Shown here piece by piece: positions 22,489 to 31,399 of a DNA stretch of 50,765 nucleotides (within the stretch, counting starts at the first letter, position 1; each line of letters starts with the position of its first letter). The notes beneath the pieces are model-generated. The model did no database searches. It saw only the letters and a program-made list of their open reading frames with translations, and had not been told where the DNA came from. The position numbers and the translations under genes were made by a program. Origin of the DNA: Nonomuraea basaltis (GTDB lineage: Bacteria; Actinomycetota; Actinomycetes; Streptosporangiales; Streptosporangiaceae); NCBI RefSeq assembly GCF_005893125.1, contig NZ_VCJS01000086.1, positions 1-50,765 of the forward strand, written 5' to 3'.

Positions 22489-22962
22489 TCAGTGCCACGG
22501 CTCTTCGGGGGTGCCGGTTCGCCGGTTGTGGTGATCCAACAGCCTGGACAGCAGCTCGGTCAACCCCTGCCGCTCCTCGGGTGACAGTGGAGCCAGCAGT
22601 TCGTCCTGGCATTCGGCCAGCCGCTTCTCCAGTCGCCGCAGCTGCTGCTTGCCCGCTGGGGTCAGCGAGATGATGTTGCGCCGCCGGTCGGAGGGGTCCG
22701 GGGCGCGCTCGACCAGTCCGCGATCGGCGAGTTCGTTGATCGTCGCGACCATGTCGCTGAGGTGGATGCCACTGCGGCGGCCCAGCGCGGCCTGGCTGGC
22801 CGGGCCGGACTCCTCCAGCGTCGCCAGCAGGCGGTAGTGGTAGCCGCGGGCGCCGACGGACGAGAACCCGTCGCCCACCAGGCGGTGCGCGTGGTTGGCG
22901 GTCTGGCCGAGCAGCCAGCTGGGCAGGCCCTCCCACCGGGCGGGCGTCTCCTCGGTCTCCAT
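22489..22962 (-). CDS. MarR-family transcriptional regulator
   Basis: Winged-helix regulator of 157 residues. The central part shows the MarR DNA-binding core: a helix-turn-helix around ATLEESGPASQAALGRRSG, followed by MVATINELADRGLVER and the wing PDPSDRRRNIISLTPAG. N- and C-terminal helices for dimerisation are present. It is divergent from the epoxide hydrolase at 23074, and the 111 bp between them carries nested inverted repeats, a typical self- and neighbour-repression layout. A TAGACT -10 element at 22974-22969 stands only 6 bp before the ATG, so the mRNA is probably leaderless. The inducing ligand is unknown; MarR proteins often sense phenolic or hydrophobic compounds. Confidence 0.92.
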   Translation of the reverse strand: METEETPARWEGLPSWLLGQTANHAHRLVGDGFSSVGARGYHYRLLATLEESGPASQAALGRRSGIHLSDMVATINELADRGLVERAPDPSDRRRNIISLTPAGKQQLRRLEKRLAECQDELLAPLSPEERQGLTELLSRLLDHHNRRTGTPEEPWH

Positions 22963-22982
22963 GTGACAAGTCTATCGAGTCG

Positions 22983-23051
22983 TTTGGCGCACTAATGATG
23001 TGCTAGCGTTCGCCGAGTAAACGTTAGCTTGCCAAACATTAGTGCGCCGAA
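22983..23051. promoter_or_regulatory. Nested palindromic operator between MarR gene and epoxide hydrolase
   Basis: An outer inverted repeat has 15-bp arms (TTTGGCGCACTAATG at 22983-22997 and CATTAGTGCGCCGAA at 23037-23051, one mismatch). An inner repeat has 9-bp arms (GCTAGCGTT at 23002-23010 and AACGTTAGC at 23020-23028, one mismatch). Their centres nearly coincide, near 23015-23017. The outer left arm lies about where the MarR gene -35 should be; the right arm lies just upstream of the hydrolase ribosome site (GGAG at 23062-23065). This fits two MarR dimer sites or a looped operator. Confidence 0.7.
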
Positions 23052-23073
23052 TGAATCCCCTGGAGCTGAGACC

Positions 23074-24180
23074 ATGATCAAGCCGTTCCGCATCGACATC
23101 CCCCAAGCCGACCTCGACGACCTGACCGACCGGCTCGCCCGCACCCGCTGGCCCAACGAGGTCGCCGACGCCGGGTGGGACTACGGCTTCCCGCTGGCGC
23201 GGCTCAAGGAACTGGCCGAATACTGGCGCACCGGCTACGACTGGCGCGAGCACGAGGCCAAGCTCAACGAGCTTCCGCACTTCACCACCGAGATCGAGGG
23301 CCAGAACATCCACTTCGTCCACGTCCGGTCTTCGAAGCCGGACGCGCTCGCGCTGGTTCTCACCCACGGCTGGCCCGGTTCGTTCCTGGAGTTCCTCGAC
23401 GTGATCGAGCCGCTGTCGCGCGACTTCCACCTGGTGATTCCGTCCATTCCGGGTTACGGCTTCTCCGGGCCGACCCACGAGCGTGGCTGGGATGTCGTCC
23501 GGGTCGCGCGGGCCTGGGCTGAGCTGATGCGCCGGCTCGGGTACGAGCGCTATGGCGCGCAGGGCGGCGACTTCGGCTCTGGCATCTCAATGGCGCTCGG
23601 TGCGGTGGCATCCGAGCAGATCGTCGGGGTGCACGTCAACTTCCTGCCGACCCGGCCGGTCCCGGACGCCGACATCGATCTGTCCGAAACGGATGAAGCT
23701 CGGCTGGACAAGGTCAGGCAGCTGATGGCGAACCGTCCGCCGTACCAGGCTCTGCAGGCCCTCACCCCGCAGACCATCGGCTATGCGCTGACCGACTCGC
23801 CGGTCGGCCAGCTGGTCTGGATCGCCGAGCGCTTCGCACAGTGGACGGACCCTCGCTCGCCGATCAGCGACGAGCGGATGCTCACCGACATCTCGCTGTA
23901 CTGGCTGACCGCCACCGCGGCTTCCTCGGCGCGGCTGCATCACGATGCTCCGCGGCGGAGCGAGCCGTGCCCGGTACCGGTTGGCGTGGCGGTGTTCGCG
24001 CACGACATCACGCAGTCGGTGCGACCGCTGGCCGAGCGGCTGTACGACATCAGGCACTGGTCGGAGTTCGAGCGCGGCGGCCACTTCGCCGCGATGGAAG
24101 TGCCGGAGCTGCTCGCCGAGGACGTCCGGGACTTCTTCCTCACCCGCATCAAGGACGACCACCGGGCCGCCACCCGCTAA
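23074..24180 (+). CDS. Epoxide hydrolase (alpha/beta hydrolase, EHN family)
   Basis: Protein of 368 residues with the N-terminal epoxide hydrolase extension (FRIDIPQADLDDLTDRLA...TRWP) followed by an alpha/beta-hydrolase core. Visible catalytic features: oxyanion motif HGWPGS, nucleophile Asp in GGDFGS, and the C-terminal catalytic His in GGHFAAME. These enzymes open epoxides to diols. ATG at 23074 was chosen because GGAG sits 8 bp upstream and the residues before it are not conserved. It is divergently paired with the MarR gene across a palindromic operator, so it is probably induced by a small molecule. Its link to the peptide product is unknown; it may be a detoxification gene. Confidence 0.92.
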   Translation: MIKPFRIDIPQADLDDLTDRLARTRWPNEVADAGWDYGFPLARLKELAEYWRTGYDWREHEAKLNELPHFTTEIEGQNIHFVHVRSSKPDALALVLTHGWPGSFLEFLDVIEPLSRDFHLVIPSIPGYGFSGPTHERGWDVVRVARAWAELMRRLGYERYGAQGGDFGSGISMALGAVASEQIVGVHVNFLPTRPVPDADIDLSETDEARLDKVRQLMANRPPYQALQALTPQTIGYALTDSPVGQLVWIAERFAQWTDPRSPISDERMLTDISLYWLTATAASSARLHHDAPRRSEPCPVPVGVAVFAHDITQSVRPLAERLYDIRHWSEFERGGHFAAMEVPELLAEDVRDFFLTRIKDDHRAATR

Positions 24181-24299
24181 GGCTGACAGCCGGAGTCGTG
24201 CGCGATCGTCTGGTTGAACCAGGTGACAAAACGGCCACGACGGGACCGCCGGAGACGCTGACATACCAGCGCTATACCGCGAACCTCTACCTTTCGCAC

Positions 24300-27098
24300 A
24301 TGTCTCGCCATTGGCGGTGGATCGCCGTACTGACGCTGGTCGCTGTGGGTCTGGTGCCCGGACCTCACGCCTCTGCGGCGTCCCTCTCGGATGCCGGCTT
24401 CTTCGGGAGATGGAGCAACGGCGCCTGGACGGTGGGCCCGCGGCTGTCCTACAACCAGGCAGGCCTGGCATCCGTGCAGAGCGCGGTCAAGGCTGGCGAT
24501 TACGGGCTGGCCAAGCAGAAGCTGCTCGACTACTACCGCGCCCGCCCGACCATCGAGGCGGGCGGCTTCTCGCACGCGACCTGGCCGGGCGCGCTCGAGC
24601 TGACCGCCAGCCACATCTGGACGCTCGGACACGGGGAGGTGTACGTCAAGACGGTGACGTTCGGCCCGGGCGAGTCGACGGTCACGGCTGACGTCACGAG
24701 CATCATCACCAGCGGCAAGTCCGGATTTTTCCTGATGAGTCGGCGGAAGGATGCCGTCATCGCGCTCGTCAACAGCAGGAGCAAGGGCTCGGGCAAGCCC
24801 ACGCTCCGGGTGACCCTGGCCGACGGCTCGGTGAAGACCTTCCACCCGTCGCACGACACCTACATCTGGCAGGCCAACCCCGGCAACGTGTATGGCAGCA
24901 AATACTTCATGCAGGTCAGCGACCAGGGCACAGGACCGTTCACCGGGGAGACGCGCAAGGCGTACCTGCAGTTCGATCTCTCCGGCGTCTCCGGGGTGAA
25001 GAAAGCCGAGCTGACGCTGACCGGCCAGGCGAACGCGAAGAAGGACGTCATGCTGTACGGCAACGCCGAGACCTTCGACGAGGCCACCCGCACCTGGTCC
25101 AACACCGTGCAGAACACGTTCTCCTGGGAGGGTGACCCCGGCGGCTTCGACTGGAAGCTCCCCGGCGGTGCCGACAAGGAGTATCTCATCGCCGACATGG
25201 AGTATCTCTACCAGCTGCCCCGCTTCTCCTTCGCCGGCCCGCTGGCCCTGGAGTACCAGAAGACCGGCAACGAGCAGTACGCCCGTACGCTCATCGGCCT
25301 GATGACCGACTTCATCAAAGACGCCGACACCTACGACGCCGAGCAGGGCGCCGACTATGGCGCCGGTTCCTATCCGGGCAACCTGCACGCCGCGCGCCGC
25401 CTGCACAACTGGATCGCGGCCTACGAGATCCTGCGCAAGAGCCCGTCGCTGACCCCCGAGGCCAACACCGCGATCCTCAAGACGATGAACCGAGCCGGCC
25501 TGTACCTGCAGGAGAACGTCAACGGCACGCCGAACAAGATGCAGTCACAGAAGATCACGCTGCTGCACGCCTCCGTCTACTTCCCGGAGTTCCGCGTCGC
25601 GCCCGCGTGGCGGACCGACGCCGCCGACTTCCTCTCGGACCAGCTCAACGACTCGACCTACCCCGACGGCGGCTACAAGGAGTCCACGGACGGCTACCTG
25701 CGGGGCTACCTCAGACAGTACGTGGACGTCGTCGCCTACATGCAGCGCAACGGCATCACGTTCACCGCCACCGCCAAGCTGCGGCAGTTGGGCCGCTTCC
25801 TCATGGACCAGAGCTATCCCAGCGGGTACGGCCCGGCCTACGGAGACAGCGATTCCCAAGACCTGCGCAGCACCCTCGGGAAGCTGGGCGAGCTGCTCAA
25901 TGACCCCGAACTTCTCTACGTCGGCACCTCCGGCAAGTCGGGCGAGAAGCCGGCGCACACCTCCGCCCTCTACCCGGACACCAGGGTCGCGGTCTCCCGC
26001 TCCGGCTGGACCGCCGACGACTCCTACCTCCGGATCAACGCCGACCGCGGCAACCACAGCCACCCGGACGAGCTGGCGATCACCGCTTACGCGTACGGCC
26101 GGCCGCTCCTGCCCGACATGGGCACCTTCACCTACAGCACGGACGCCCGCGCGGAGTGGCTGCGGCTTACCACGGAGGCGCACAACACGATCGAGATCGA
26201 CGACCACCCGCAGACCTCGACCGCGGCCGGCGGGATCACGCATCTGATCGCCAACCCGGCCTTCGACCTGATCGGTGCGAACACCGAGGGCTCCGCGGGC
26301 ACGCGCCACGAGCGTTCCGTCCTGTCCCTGCACTCGGGCCTGTGGCTGGTCTCCGACCGGCTGAAGCCCACGAACACCGCGACGCACCGCTACGAGCAGA
26401 ACTGGCACTTCGCCTCGGACGCCAAGCCCTCCCTTCACCCCGGGTCGAAGGCGGTGACCACGGCCTTCGACACCGGCGCGAACATCAGCGTCGTGCCCGC
26501 CGACCCGGGCAAGATCACCGAAGCGCTGTGCGACGGCTCCTACGCGCCACAGTTCTACTCGGTGGAGAGCGCCAAGTACGCTTGCTACGTCAAGACGGCC
26601 GACGGCCAGACGACCTTCGACACCCTCCTGCTGCCGTCCAGAGGGGCGGCCGACACATCGGTGACGGTGGAGCGGCTCCCCGTCGGCACCACCCCGTCCT
26701 ACCTTGCGACAGCCCTGAGTCTGAACGGTGGCGCGGGGGTCTACTACAAGTCCTGGACCACGAAGGCGCCGCGCACGTTCGGCGCCTACACCTTCGACGG
26801 CAAGCTGCTCTATGTCCAGACCGGCGCCGCGGCCGAGTCGATCGTTGTAGTCGATGGCGCCGTCGTCGAGCGTGACGGCGCGATCCTGGTCAAGTCGCCC
26901 AGCCCGGTGAAGGACCTTGCCGTGGAGATCGGCAAGGATGGCACGGTACGCGTCGACGGCAGCAGCCTGGTGGCGAGCGTCGATCCGGCGAAGGCGATCG
27001 CGATCGCGGCGCCGCAGGCGACCAAGGTCGTCCTCAACGGCGCATCAGTCCCCTTCAAGCGCGAAGGCGTGTTGATATATGCGGTGGCCACCCCCTGA
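24300..27098 (+). CDS. Secreted heparinase II/III-family polysaccharide lyase with DNRLRE-type domain
   Basis: Large exported protein of 932 residues. ATG at 24300 begins a Sec signal peptide (MSRHWRWIAVLTLVAVG, then a likely cut after PHASA). The N-terminal part contains a beta-sandwich of DNRLRE/CBM type (YIWQANPGNVYGSKYFMQVS, KAYLQFDLSGVSGVKKAELT). A helical toroid of alginate-lyase / heparinase type follows (YPGNLHAARRLHNWIAAYEI), and then a heparinase II/III C-terminal beta domain (NADRGNHSHPDELAITAYAY, LTTEAHNTIEIDD). It probably cleaves acidic polysaccharide outside the cell. The reading frame also extends upstream through the epoxide hydrolase, but that part is antiframe. No functional link to peptide synthesis is evident. 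Confidence 0.88.
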   Translation: MSRHWRWIAVLTLVAVGLVPGPHASAASLSDAGFFGRWSNGAWTVGPRLSYNQAGLASVQSAVKAGDYGLAKQKLLDYYRARPTIEAGGFSHATWPGALELTASHIWTLGHGEVYVKTVTFGPGESTVTADVTSIITSGKSGFFLMSRRKDAVIALVNSRSKGSGKPTLRVTLADGSVKTFHPSHDTYIWQANPGNVYGSKYFMQVSDQGTGPFTGETRKAYLQFDLSGVSGVKKAELTLTGQANAKKDVMLYGNAETFDEATRTWSNTVQNTFSWEGDPGGFDWKLPGGADKEYLIADMEYLYQLPRFSFAGPLALEYQKTGNEQYARTLIGLMTDFIKDADTYDAEQGADYGAGSYPGNLHAARRLHNWIAAYEILRKSPSLTPEANTAILKTMNRAGLYLQENVNGTPNKMQSQKITLLHASVYFPEFRVAPAWRTDAADFLSDQLNDSTYPDGGYKESTDGYLRGYLRQYVDVVAYMQRNGITFTATAKLRQLGRFLMDQSYPSGYGPAYGDSDSQDLRSTLGKLGELLNDPELLYVGTSGKSGEKPAHTSALYPDTRVAVSRSGWTADDSYLRINADRGNHSHPDELAITAYAYGRPLLPDMGTFTYSTDARAEWLRLTTEAHNTIEIDDHPQTSTAAGGITHLIANPAFDLIGANTEGSAGTRHERSVLSLHSGLWLVSDRLKPTNTATHRYEQNWHFASDAKPSLHPGSKAVTTAFDTGANISVVPADPGKITEALCDGSYAPQFYSVESAKYACYVKTADGQTTFDTLLLPSRGAADTSVTVERLPVGTTPSYLATALSLNGGAGVYYKSWTTKAPRTFGAYTFDGKLLYVQTGAAAESIVVVDGAVVERDGAILVKSPSPVKDLAVEIGKDGTVRVDGSSLVASVDPAKAIAIAAPQATKVVLNGASVPFKREGVLIYAVATP

Positions 27099-27132
27099 GG
27101 CGGCAGCCGGCCCATGGCTGGACCTGGCCAGA

Positions 27133-27333
27133 ATGGAGCTCCGTGAGCCCCGCTTGCAGCGTGCGGTGCTCGACGCGTATTTCCCCGCGGGCATTCCAGC
27201 CGACGCACCACTGCACATGGCGAACCACCGACTGCTCTCCATGCTGCTGGCACTCGTGTGGGAGTACGAATGCGGCGGGGACTGGCTTCACGAGCGCGTT
27301 CCCAGCATCGAATCGGCACTGGCGGCGACATAG
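27133..27333 (+). CDS. Small hypothetical ORF, possible gene remnant
   Basis: Short frame of 66 codons directly after the heparinase gene. From ATG at 27133 it reads MELREPRLQRAVLDAYFP, with mostly G/C third positions, and ends in a leucine-rich helix and WEYECGG. It could be the C-terminal end of a larger enzyme; a resemblance to sugar or aminoglycoside kinase tails is only an impression. An upstream ATG at 27079 would overlap the heparinase stop. There is no clear ribosome site. It may be a decayed fragment. Confidence 0.3.
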   Translation: MELREPRLQRAVLDAYFPAGIPADAPLHMANHRLLSMLLALVWEYECGGDWLHERVPSIESALAAT

Positions 27334-27429
27334 ACGCGCCGGCTGATGTGCTTCGCCGCCGGGTGCTTGGCCCAGACTCGCGCTCACGCTGACGCTGCCA
27401 CTCGCGAGACCCGCTTGACCCCCAGCCGT

Positions 27430-28221
27430 CTAAGCCCAGGGGCGGGGGAAGGTGTCGCCGTCCAACCGGTCGCCCACGGCGAGTCCGAGAGGATCGGTCA
27501 CGATGTGCTCGGTCCCGCTGTAGCGGGTCGCCTCGTCCATGTAGATGTTGACGTGCGCGAGCCGGGCCTGGTCGGTGCGGTTGGGCAGGGCCATGTGGCC
27601 GGTGTAGCCGCTGTGGAAGATGCAGTCGCCGGCGCGGAGCGGCACGGTGACGCGGGGAATCCAGCGCAGGGACGGGTCCATCGCGAACAGGTCTTCCTCG
27701 TGGTGAAGGTCCTGCGGGCGCAGGCCGGTCCGATGCTGGGTGCCCGGCAGGAAGGTCATGCAGCCCCGCTCCGGAGGAACGTCGACCAGTGCTATCCACG
27801 CCGACAGCGGGAGCCGGTCGCCCGCATGCGGCCAGTACGGGCGGTCCTGGTGGAACTCGGTGGCGGCGTTGTTGTGCGGCTCCTTGACCAGCATCTGGTC
27901 GTGCCAGAGCCGCAGCGAGAACCCGGCGAGCTGTTCGGCGATCCGGCCGAGCCGCAGGTCGAACGTGAGCTCCCGCAGCGTCTGGTCATGTTGCCAGACG
28001 TTGACCAGCTGGCTGAAGACGCCTTGCTTCTCCAGGCTCTCCGCGCGATGCGCTTCCAGGAACGCCTCGGCGCTGGCCCGGAAGCGCTCGATCTGGTCGG
28101 GTTCGAGAACGCCTCGTACTCGAACGAAACCGTATTCGCGATACGCCGCCACAAGCTCGTTCGGCACCCGGCCGTCGGAACCGACGTCGCTGCCGGACTG
28201 CCCGGTCGTGGTCGTTGTCAT
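27430..28221 (-). CDS. Phytanoyl-CoA dioxygenase-family (Fe(II)/2-oxoglutarate) oxygenase
   Basis: Non-heme iron oxygenase of 263 residues. Visible family features: N-terminal YREYGFVRVRGVLEPDQIE; the metal-binding HxD in FHQDRPYWP; WIALVDVPPERGCMTFLPGT; and the distal His with a 2-oxoglutarate-binding Arg in the segment HSGYTGHMALPNRTDQARLA. Members hydroxylate small molecules or amino acids bound to carriers. ATG at 28221 has a strong ribosome site (GGAGGT, 5 bp upstream); the longer frame upstream runs into the AraC gene. It is divergent from the AraC regulator at 28324, a pairing usual for this family outside antibiotic clusters, so a tailoring role here is possible but not shown. Confidence 0.88.
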   Translation of the reverse strand: MTTTTTGQSGSDVGSDGRVPNELVAAYREYGFVRVRGVLEPDQIERFRASAEAFLEAHRAESLEKQGVFSQLVNVWQHDQTLRELTFDLRLGRIAEQLAGFSLRLWHDQMLVKEPHNNAATEFHQDRPYWPHAGDRLPLSAWIALVDVPPERGCMTFLPGTQHRTGLRPQDLHHEEDLFAMDPSLRWIPRVTVPLRAGDCIFHSGYTGHMALPNRTDQARLAHVNIYMDEATRYSGTEHIVTDPLGLAVGDRLDGDTFPRPWA

Positions 28222-28323
28222 CACTGACCTCCGAGGTTCTTGCCGTTTGGGATACTGCAAGCGTCGTCGTGGTGTGCCGCTATGGGCTAGGCCTATCTCG
28301 GCGAGTAGTCGTACGATCCCGAT
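28222..28323. promoter_or_regulatory. Divergent control region of dioxygenase and AraC genes
   Basis: 102 bp between two divergent starts. It contains the perfect 8-bp palindrome TAGGCCTA, near 28288, and the GGAGGT ribosome site of the dioxygenase. The region is the probable AraC binding site. No clear -35/-10 pair could be fixed by eye. Confidence 0.4.
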
Positions 28324-29238
28324 ATGCCTGCCACGCTGCACGAGCACGCGCTGTTCGCCGGGGACCCGGTCTTGGCAGGTGTCCACCGCTTGGATCTCGA
28401 CATCGAGCCGCACGCGCACGACTTCCTCGAGATCGCCGTGATCGGAACCGGTTACGGCCGGCACGTGACCAGCCAGGGCGAGCACCCGCTGCGGCGCGGG
28501 CAGGTCATCGTGCTTCGCCCCGGTGCCTGGCACGGGTTCCGGGACTGCGCCGGCCTGACCGTCGCCAACTGCTGCCTGTCCGCCCAGGCGCTACGAGCCG
28601 AACTGGCGGCGCTGCACGACATCCCGATGCTGCGCCGGCTGTTGTGGACCGATCCGGTGGCATCCGGCACGCATGGCGTGGCGGTCACGACCGTCGATCC
28701 GGCCGCCGCCGAGGAGGCCATCGCGGAGATCGGCTTGCTCGAACGCGACCTCGGAGCCGATCAGCGCCGGCCGGGCCGGATGCTGGGCCGGCTGATCACC
28801 GTGCTCGGCGTCCTGGCCGACGGCCGTGACCCCGAACGGCAGACGCTTGAGTCCACCATCCACCCCGCGGTCGCCGCCACCGTCGCCCGGCTCGAGGCAG
28901 CGCCCGCCCATCCGTGGCGGCTGGATGATCTCGCCCGGGCGGTCAACCTGGATCCCGCCTATCTCGGCCGGCTGTTCAGGCGCAACGTCGGGCTGACGCC
29001 GCTGGGCTTCCTGGCCCGGCTGCGGGCCGAGCGCGCCGCCACGTTGCTGGCACACTCGGCCCTGCCGGCTGCTCGGGTCGGCGCCGCCGTCGGCTGGGAC
29101 GACCCGACGTACTTCGCCCGCCGCTTCCGGACGCTGGTCGGGCTGACGCCCACCGAGTACCGGAGACGTAGCCGATCAGCAGCCCATAATCAGCTCAGCG
29201 CCCCGGCCGAGGCGACGGGCGAGCAGAAGAGCTCCTGA
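28324..29238 (+). CDS. AraC-family transcriptional regulator with cupin sensor domain
   Basis: Regulator of 304 residues. The N-terminal cupin-like ligand domain carries HAHDFLEIAVIGTGYGRHV and RRGQVIVLRPGAWHGF. The C-terminal part (from about residue 195) is a double helix-turn-helix: WRLDDLARAVNLDPAYLGRL, then VGLTPLGFLARLRAERAA, then VGAAVGWDDPTYFARRFR and GLTPTEYRRR, the standard AraC signature. It starts at ATG 28324 without an obvious ribosome site. It is divergently arranged with the dioxygenase and probably controls it; the inducer is unknown. Confidence 0.92.
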   Translation: MPATLHEHALFAGDPVLAGVHRLDLDIEPHAHDFLEIAVIGTGYGRHVTSQGEHPLRRGQVIVLRPGAWHGFRDCAGLTVANCCLSAQALRAELAALHDIPMLRRLLWTDPVASGTHGVAVTTVDPAAAEEAIAEIGLLERDLGADQRRPGRMLGRLITVLGVLADGRDPERQTLESTIHPAVAATVARLEAAPAHPWRLDDLARAVNLDPAYLGRLFRRNVGLTPLGFLARLRAERAATLLAHSALPAARVGAAVGWDDPTYFARRFRTLVGLTPTEYRRRSRSAAHNQLSAPAEATGEQKSS

Positions 29239-29543
29239 CTCGTTCTGCAGGGCTGCGGGAATCATGCTCGGACGTCACGGTGTGCTCGACCCGGTGGGGG
29301 CGGATCTGTGGCGGATCCATGGCCTAGATGCCGACCTCCAGGTCGCTCTTGGCAATGAGGGTCTCGACGGTTGCGTGGGCATACCGTTTCGTAGGAAGGA
29401 CATGGTCGCCGGACACGACACCCGCTGACGGTGTCGGTGGGAGCGAAGACGCGCTCCGGGACTCGTTCCGATGATCAGCCGTAGACGTGATAAGTCGGTG
29501 TTGTATAGCCTTTCTCAAGGTTCTCCCGGAACTCAAGGGGCCT
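29239..29543. other. Intergenic region upstream of the E1/E2 operon
   Basis: About 305 bp. It contains a hairpin (GACACC, 7-bp loop, GGTGTC) near 29418-29436, a TATAGC -10-like element near 29504, and the AAGGGG ribosome site of the E1-alpha gene. A minus-strand frame ending at 29324 reads ...KRYAHATVETLIAKSDLEV; it looks protein-like at the end only and may be a remnant. No complete gene is seen. Confidence 0.4.
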
Positions 29544-30422
29544 ATGAACAGGCTGGCTGATGAGGACTTGGCGCTGCTGCTGCTGATCCGGTCCTTCGAA
29601 CGGAAGCTGCTCGCGCTCTTCGAGCGGGGCGAGCTCAACGGCACCACTCACACCTGCCTCGGGCAGGAGTACGTCCCCGTCTCCCTGCGCCCGCTGCTGA
29701 GTGATGGTGACTGGGTGTTCAGCAACCATCGCGGTCACGGCCACTACCTGGCCCGGTTCGAGGACCCCGAAGGGCTGCTCGCCGAGATCATGGGGCGGAA
29801 GGGCGCCGTGTGCGATGGGGTGGGGGGCAGCCAGCATCTGCGCCGCGACCGCTACCTGTCGACCGGGGTGCAGGGGCAGAGCCTGCCGGTGGCCGCCGGG
29901 GTCGCCCTGCACCTGAAGCGGCACGAGCCCGGCGCACTCGCCTGCGTGTACATCGGTGACGGGACGTGGGGCGAGGGTGCGGTGTACGAGGCGTTGAACA
30001 TGGCGCAGCTCTGGCGGTTGCCGCTGCTCGTGGTGGTCGAGCACAACGGCATCGCCCAGTCCACGCCGACCGAGCTCCAGATGGCGGGCACGGTCGCGGG
30101 GCGGGCGGCCGCCTTCGGGATCGGGTACACGCGGGTGTCGAGCTTGGATATTGCCGAAATAAGACGGCATCTGGCGCCTTTGGTGGAGACCGTCAGGGAT
30201 GGCTCGCCGTTGGTGGTGGAATTCGCCACGCACCGCCTCGGCCCGCACAGCAAGGGTGACGACACGCGCCCGCCGGATGCCGTTCGCCTCGACTGGTACG
30301 CGTCTTACCAGGCCGAACACCCCGAGCAGTCGGCCCGGATCGAAGCGGCGGCCCGCTCCCGCATGGACGCGATCGCCGAAGAGGTGGCCGCCCGGCCCCC
30401 GGCCGCCTGGACCGCCGCGTGA
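29544..30422 (+). CDS. 2-oxoacid dehydrogenase E1 component, alpha subunit
   Basis: Thiamine-diphosphate enzyme subunit of 292 residues, short for E1-alpha (usually about 320-400). It shows the ThDP-binding signature GDGTWGEGAVYEALNMAQLW followed by VVVEHNGIAQS, plus the upstream SNHRGHGHYLA and GGSQH regions typical of pyruvate, acetoin and branched-chain 2-oxoacid dehydrogenases. With E1-beta it decarboxylates a 2-oxoacid and passes the acyl group to the lipoyl arm of E2. ATG at 29544 follows AAGGGG at 29535-29540; the longer frame lacks a site. The stop overlaps the E1-beta start by 4 bp (GTGA). Its substrate may be a special 2-oxoacid feeding the peptide line, which is inference. Confidence 0.93.
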   Translation: MNRLADEDLALLLLIRSFERKLLALFERGELNGTTHTCLGQEYVPVSLRPLLSDGDWVFSNHRGHGHYLARFEDPEGLLAEIMGRKGAVCDGVGGSQHLRRDRYLSTGVQGQSLPVAAGVALHLKRHEPGALACVYIGDGTWGEGAVYEALNMAQLWRLPLLVVVEHNGIAQSTPTELQMAGTVAGRAAAFGIGYTRVSSLDIAEIRRHLAPLVETVRDGSPLVVEFATHRLGPHSKGDDTRPPDAVRLDWYASYQAEHPEQSARIEAAARSRMDAIAEEVAARPPAAWTAA

Positions 30423-31399
30423 GGGTGGGCGAGAACCTCAACCAGGCCCTGCACGGCCTGCTCGGCGACGACCCCGCCGTGTACGTGCTCGGCGAGGACC
30501 TCCTGGACCCCTACGGCGGCGCCTTCAAGATCACCCGTGGCCTTTCCACCCGCTTCCCCGACCGGGTCCTGACGACGCCGCTCAGCGAGGGCGCGATCGT
30601 CGGCGCCGCCTCCGGCCTCGCGCTGGCGGGGGAGAAGGCCATCGTCGAGATCATGTTCGGCGACTTCGCCGCGCTCGCCTTCGACCAGATCGTGAACTTC
30701 GCCAGCAAGTCCGTCTCCATGTACGGCCGGCGCGTCCCCATGCCACTGATCATCCGTTGCCCCTCCGGAGGCAACCGCGGCTACGGCCCCACGCACAGCC
30801 AGAACCTGCAGAAGCACTTCATCGGCGTGCCCGGCCTCTCCCTCTTCGAGATGTCGCCGTTCCACGACAACCGCGCCGTCCTCGACCGCATGCTCGCACT
30901 GGAAGAGCCCTGCCTGCTCTTCGAGGACAAGGTCCTCTACACCCGCCGGATGTACGACGTGGACGAGTTGTTCATCCGGGACTTCATAGAAGACGTCGCC
31001 GTGGTGCGGTACGACGGCGACCTCGACTACGCGCTGATCGCCCCCGGTGGCGTGGCGCACCGGGCCATCGCCGCCATGCGGACGCTGCTGCTCTCCCATG
31101 ACCTCGCCGGCGCCGTGCTCGTCCCGTCGCGCCTGTACCCGTTCGACCCCGCCGCGCTGCTGCCACTGCTCGGTCAGGTGGGACTGATCTGCGTGGCGGA
31201 GGACGGCAGCGCGGGCGGCACCTGGGGCGGCCACCTCGCCGCCGACCTGCACACCCGGCTGTGGGGCTCACTCCGGCGGCCGATCCGCCTGGTGAGCTCG
31301 GCCGACAGCGTGATCCCCACGGCCGCTCACCTGGAGCGTGACGTGGTGCTGCAGGACAGCATGATCTGCAGGGCCGTACTGGAGGCGCTCGATGGGTGA
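30419..31399 (+). CDS. 2-oxoacid dehydrogenase E1 component, beta subunit
   Basis: Protein of 326 residues with the transketolase-like pyrimidine-binding fold (NQALHGLLGDDPAVYVLGED; TTPLSEGAIVGAASGLALAG; AFDQIVNFASK) and a C-terminal transketolase domain (YALIAPGGVAHRAIAAM; EDGSAGGTWGGHLAADL). It forms the E1 heterotetramer with the upstream alpha subunit. GTG start at 30419. Its end overlaps the E2 start by 8 bp, so all three subunits are translationally coupled. Confidence 0.93.
   Translation: MRVGENLNQALHGLLGDDPAVYVLGEDLLDPYGGAFKITRGLSTRFPDRVLTTPLSEGAIVGAASGLALAGEKAIVEIMFGDFAALAFDQIVNFASKSVSMYGRRVPMPLIIRCPSGGNRGYGPTHSQNLQKHFIGVPGLSLFEMSPFHDNRAVLDRMLALEEPCLLFEDKVLYTRRMYDVDELFIRDFIEDVAVVRYDGDLDYALIAPGGVAHRAIAAMRTLLLSHDLAGAVLVPSRLYPFDPAALLPLLGQVGLICVAEDGSAGGTWGGHLAADLHTRLWGSLRRPIRLVSSADSVIPTAAHLERDVVLQDSMICRAVLEALDG

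Noticed and set aside
22199..22534. Plus-strand frame of 111 codons upstream of the MarR stop
   Set aside because: Runs into the antisense of the MarR gene; no ribosome site or recognised fold.
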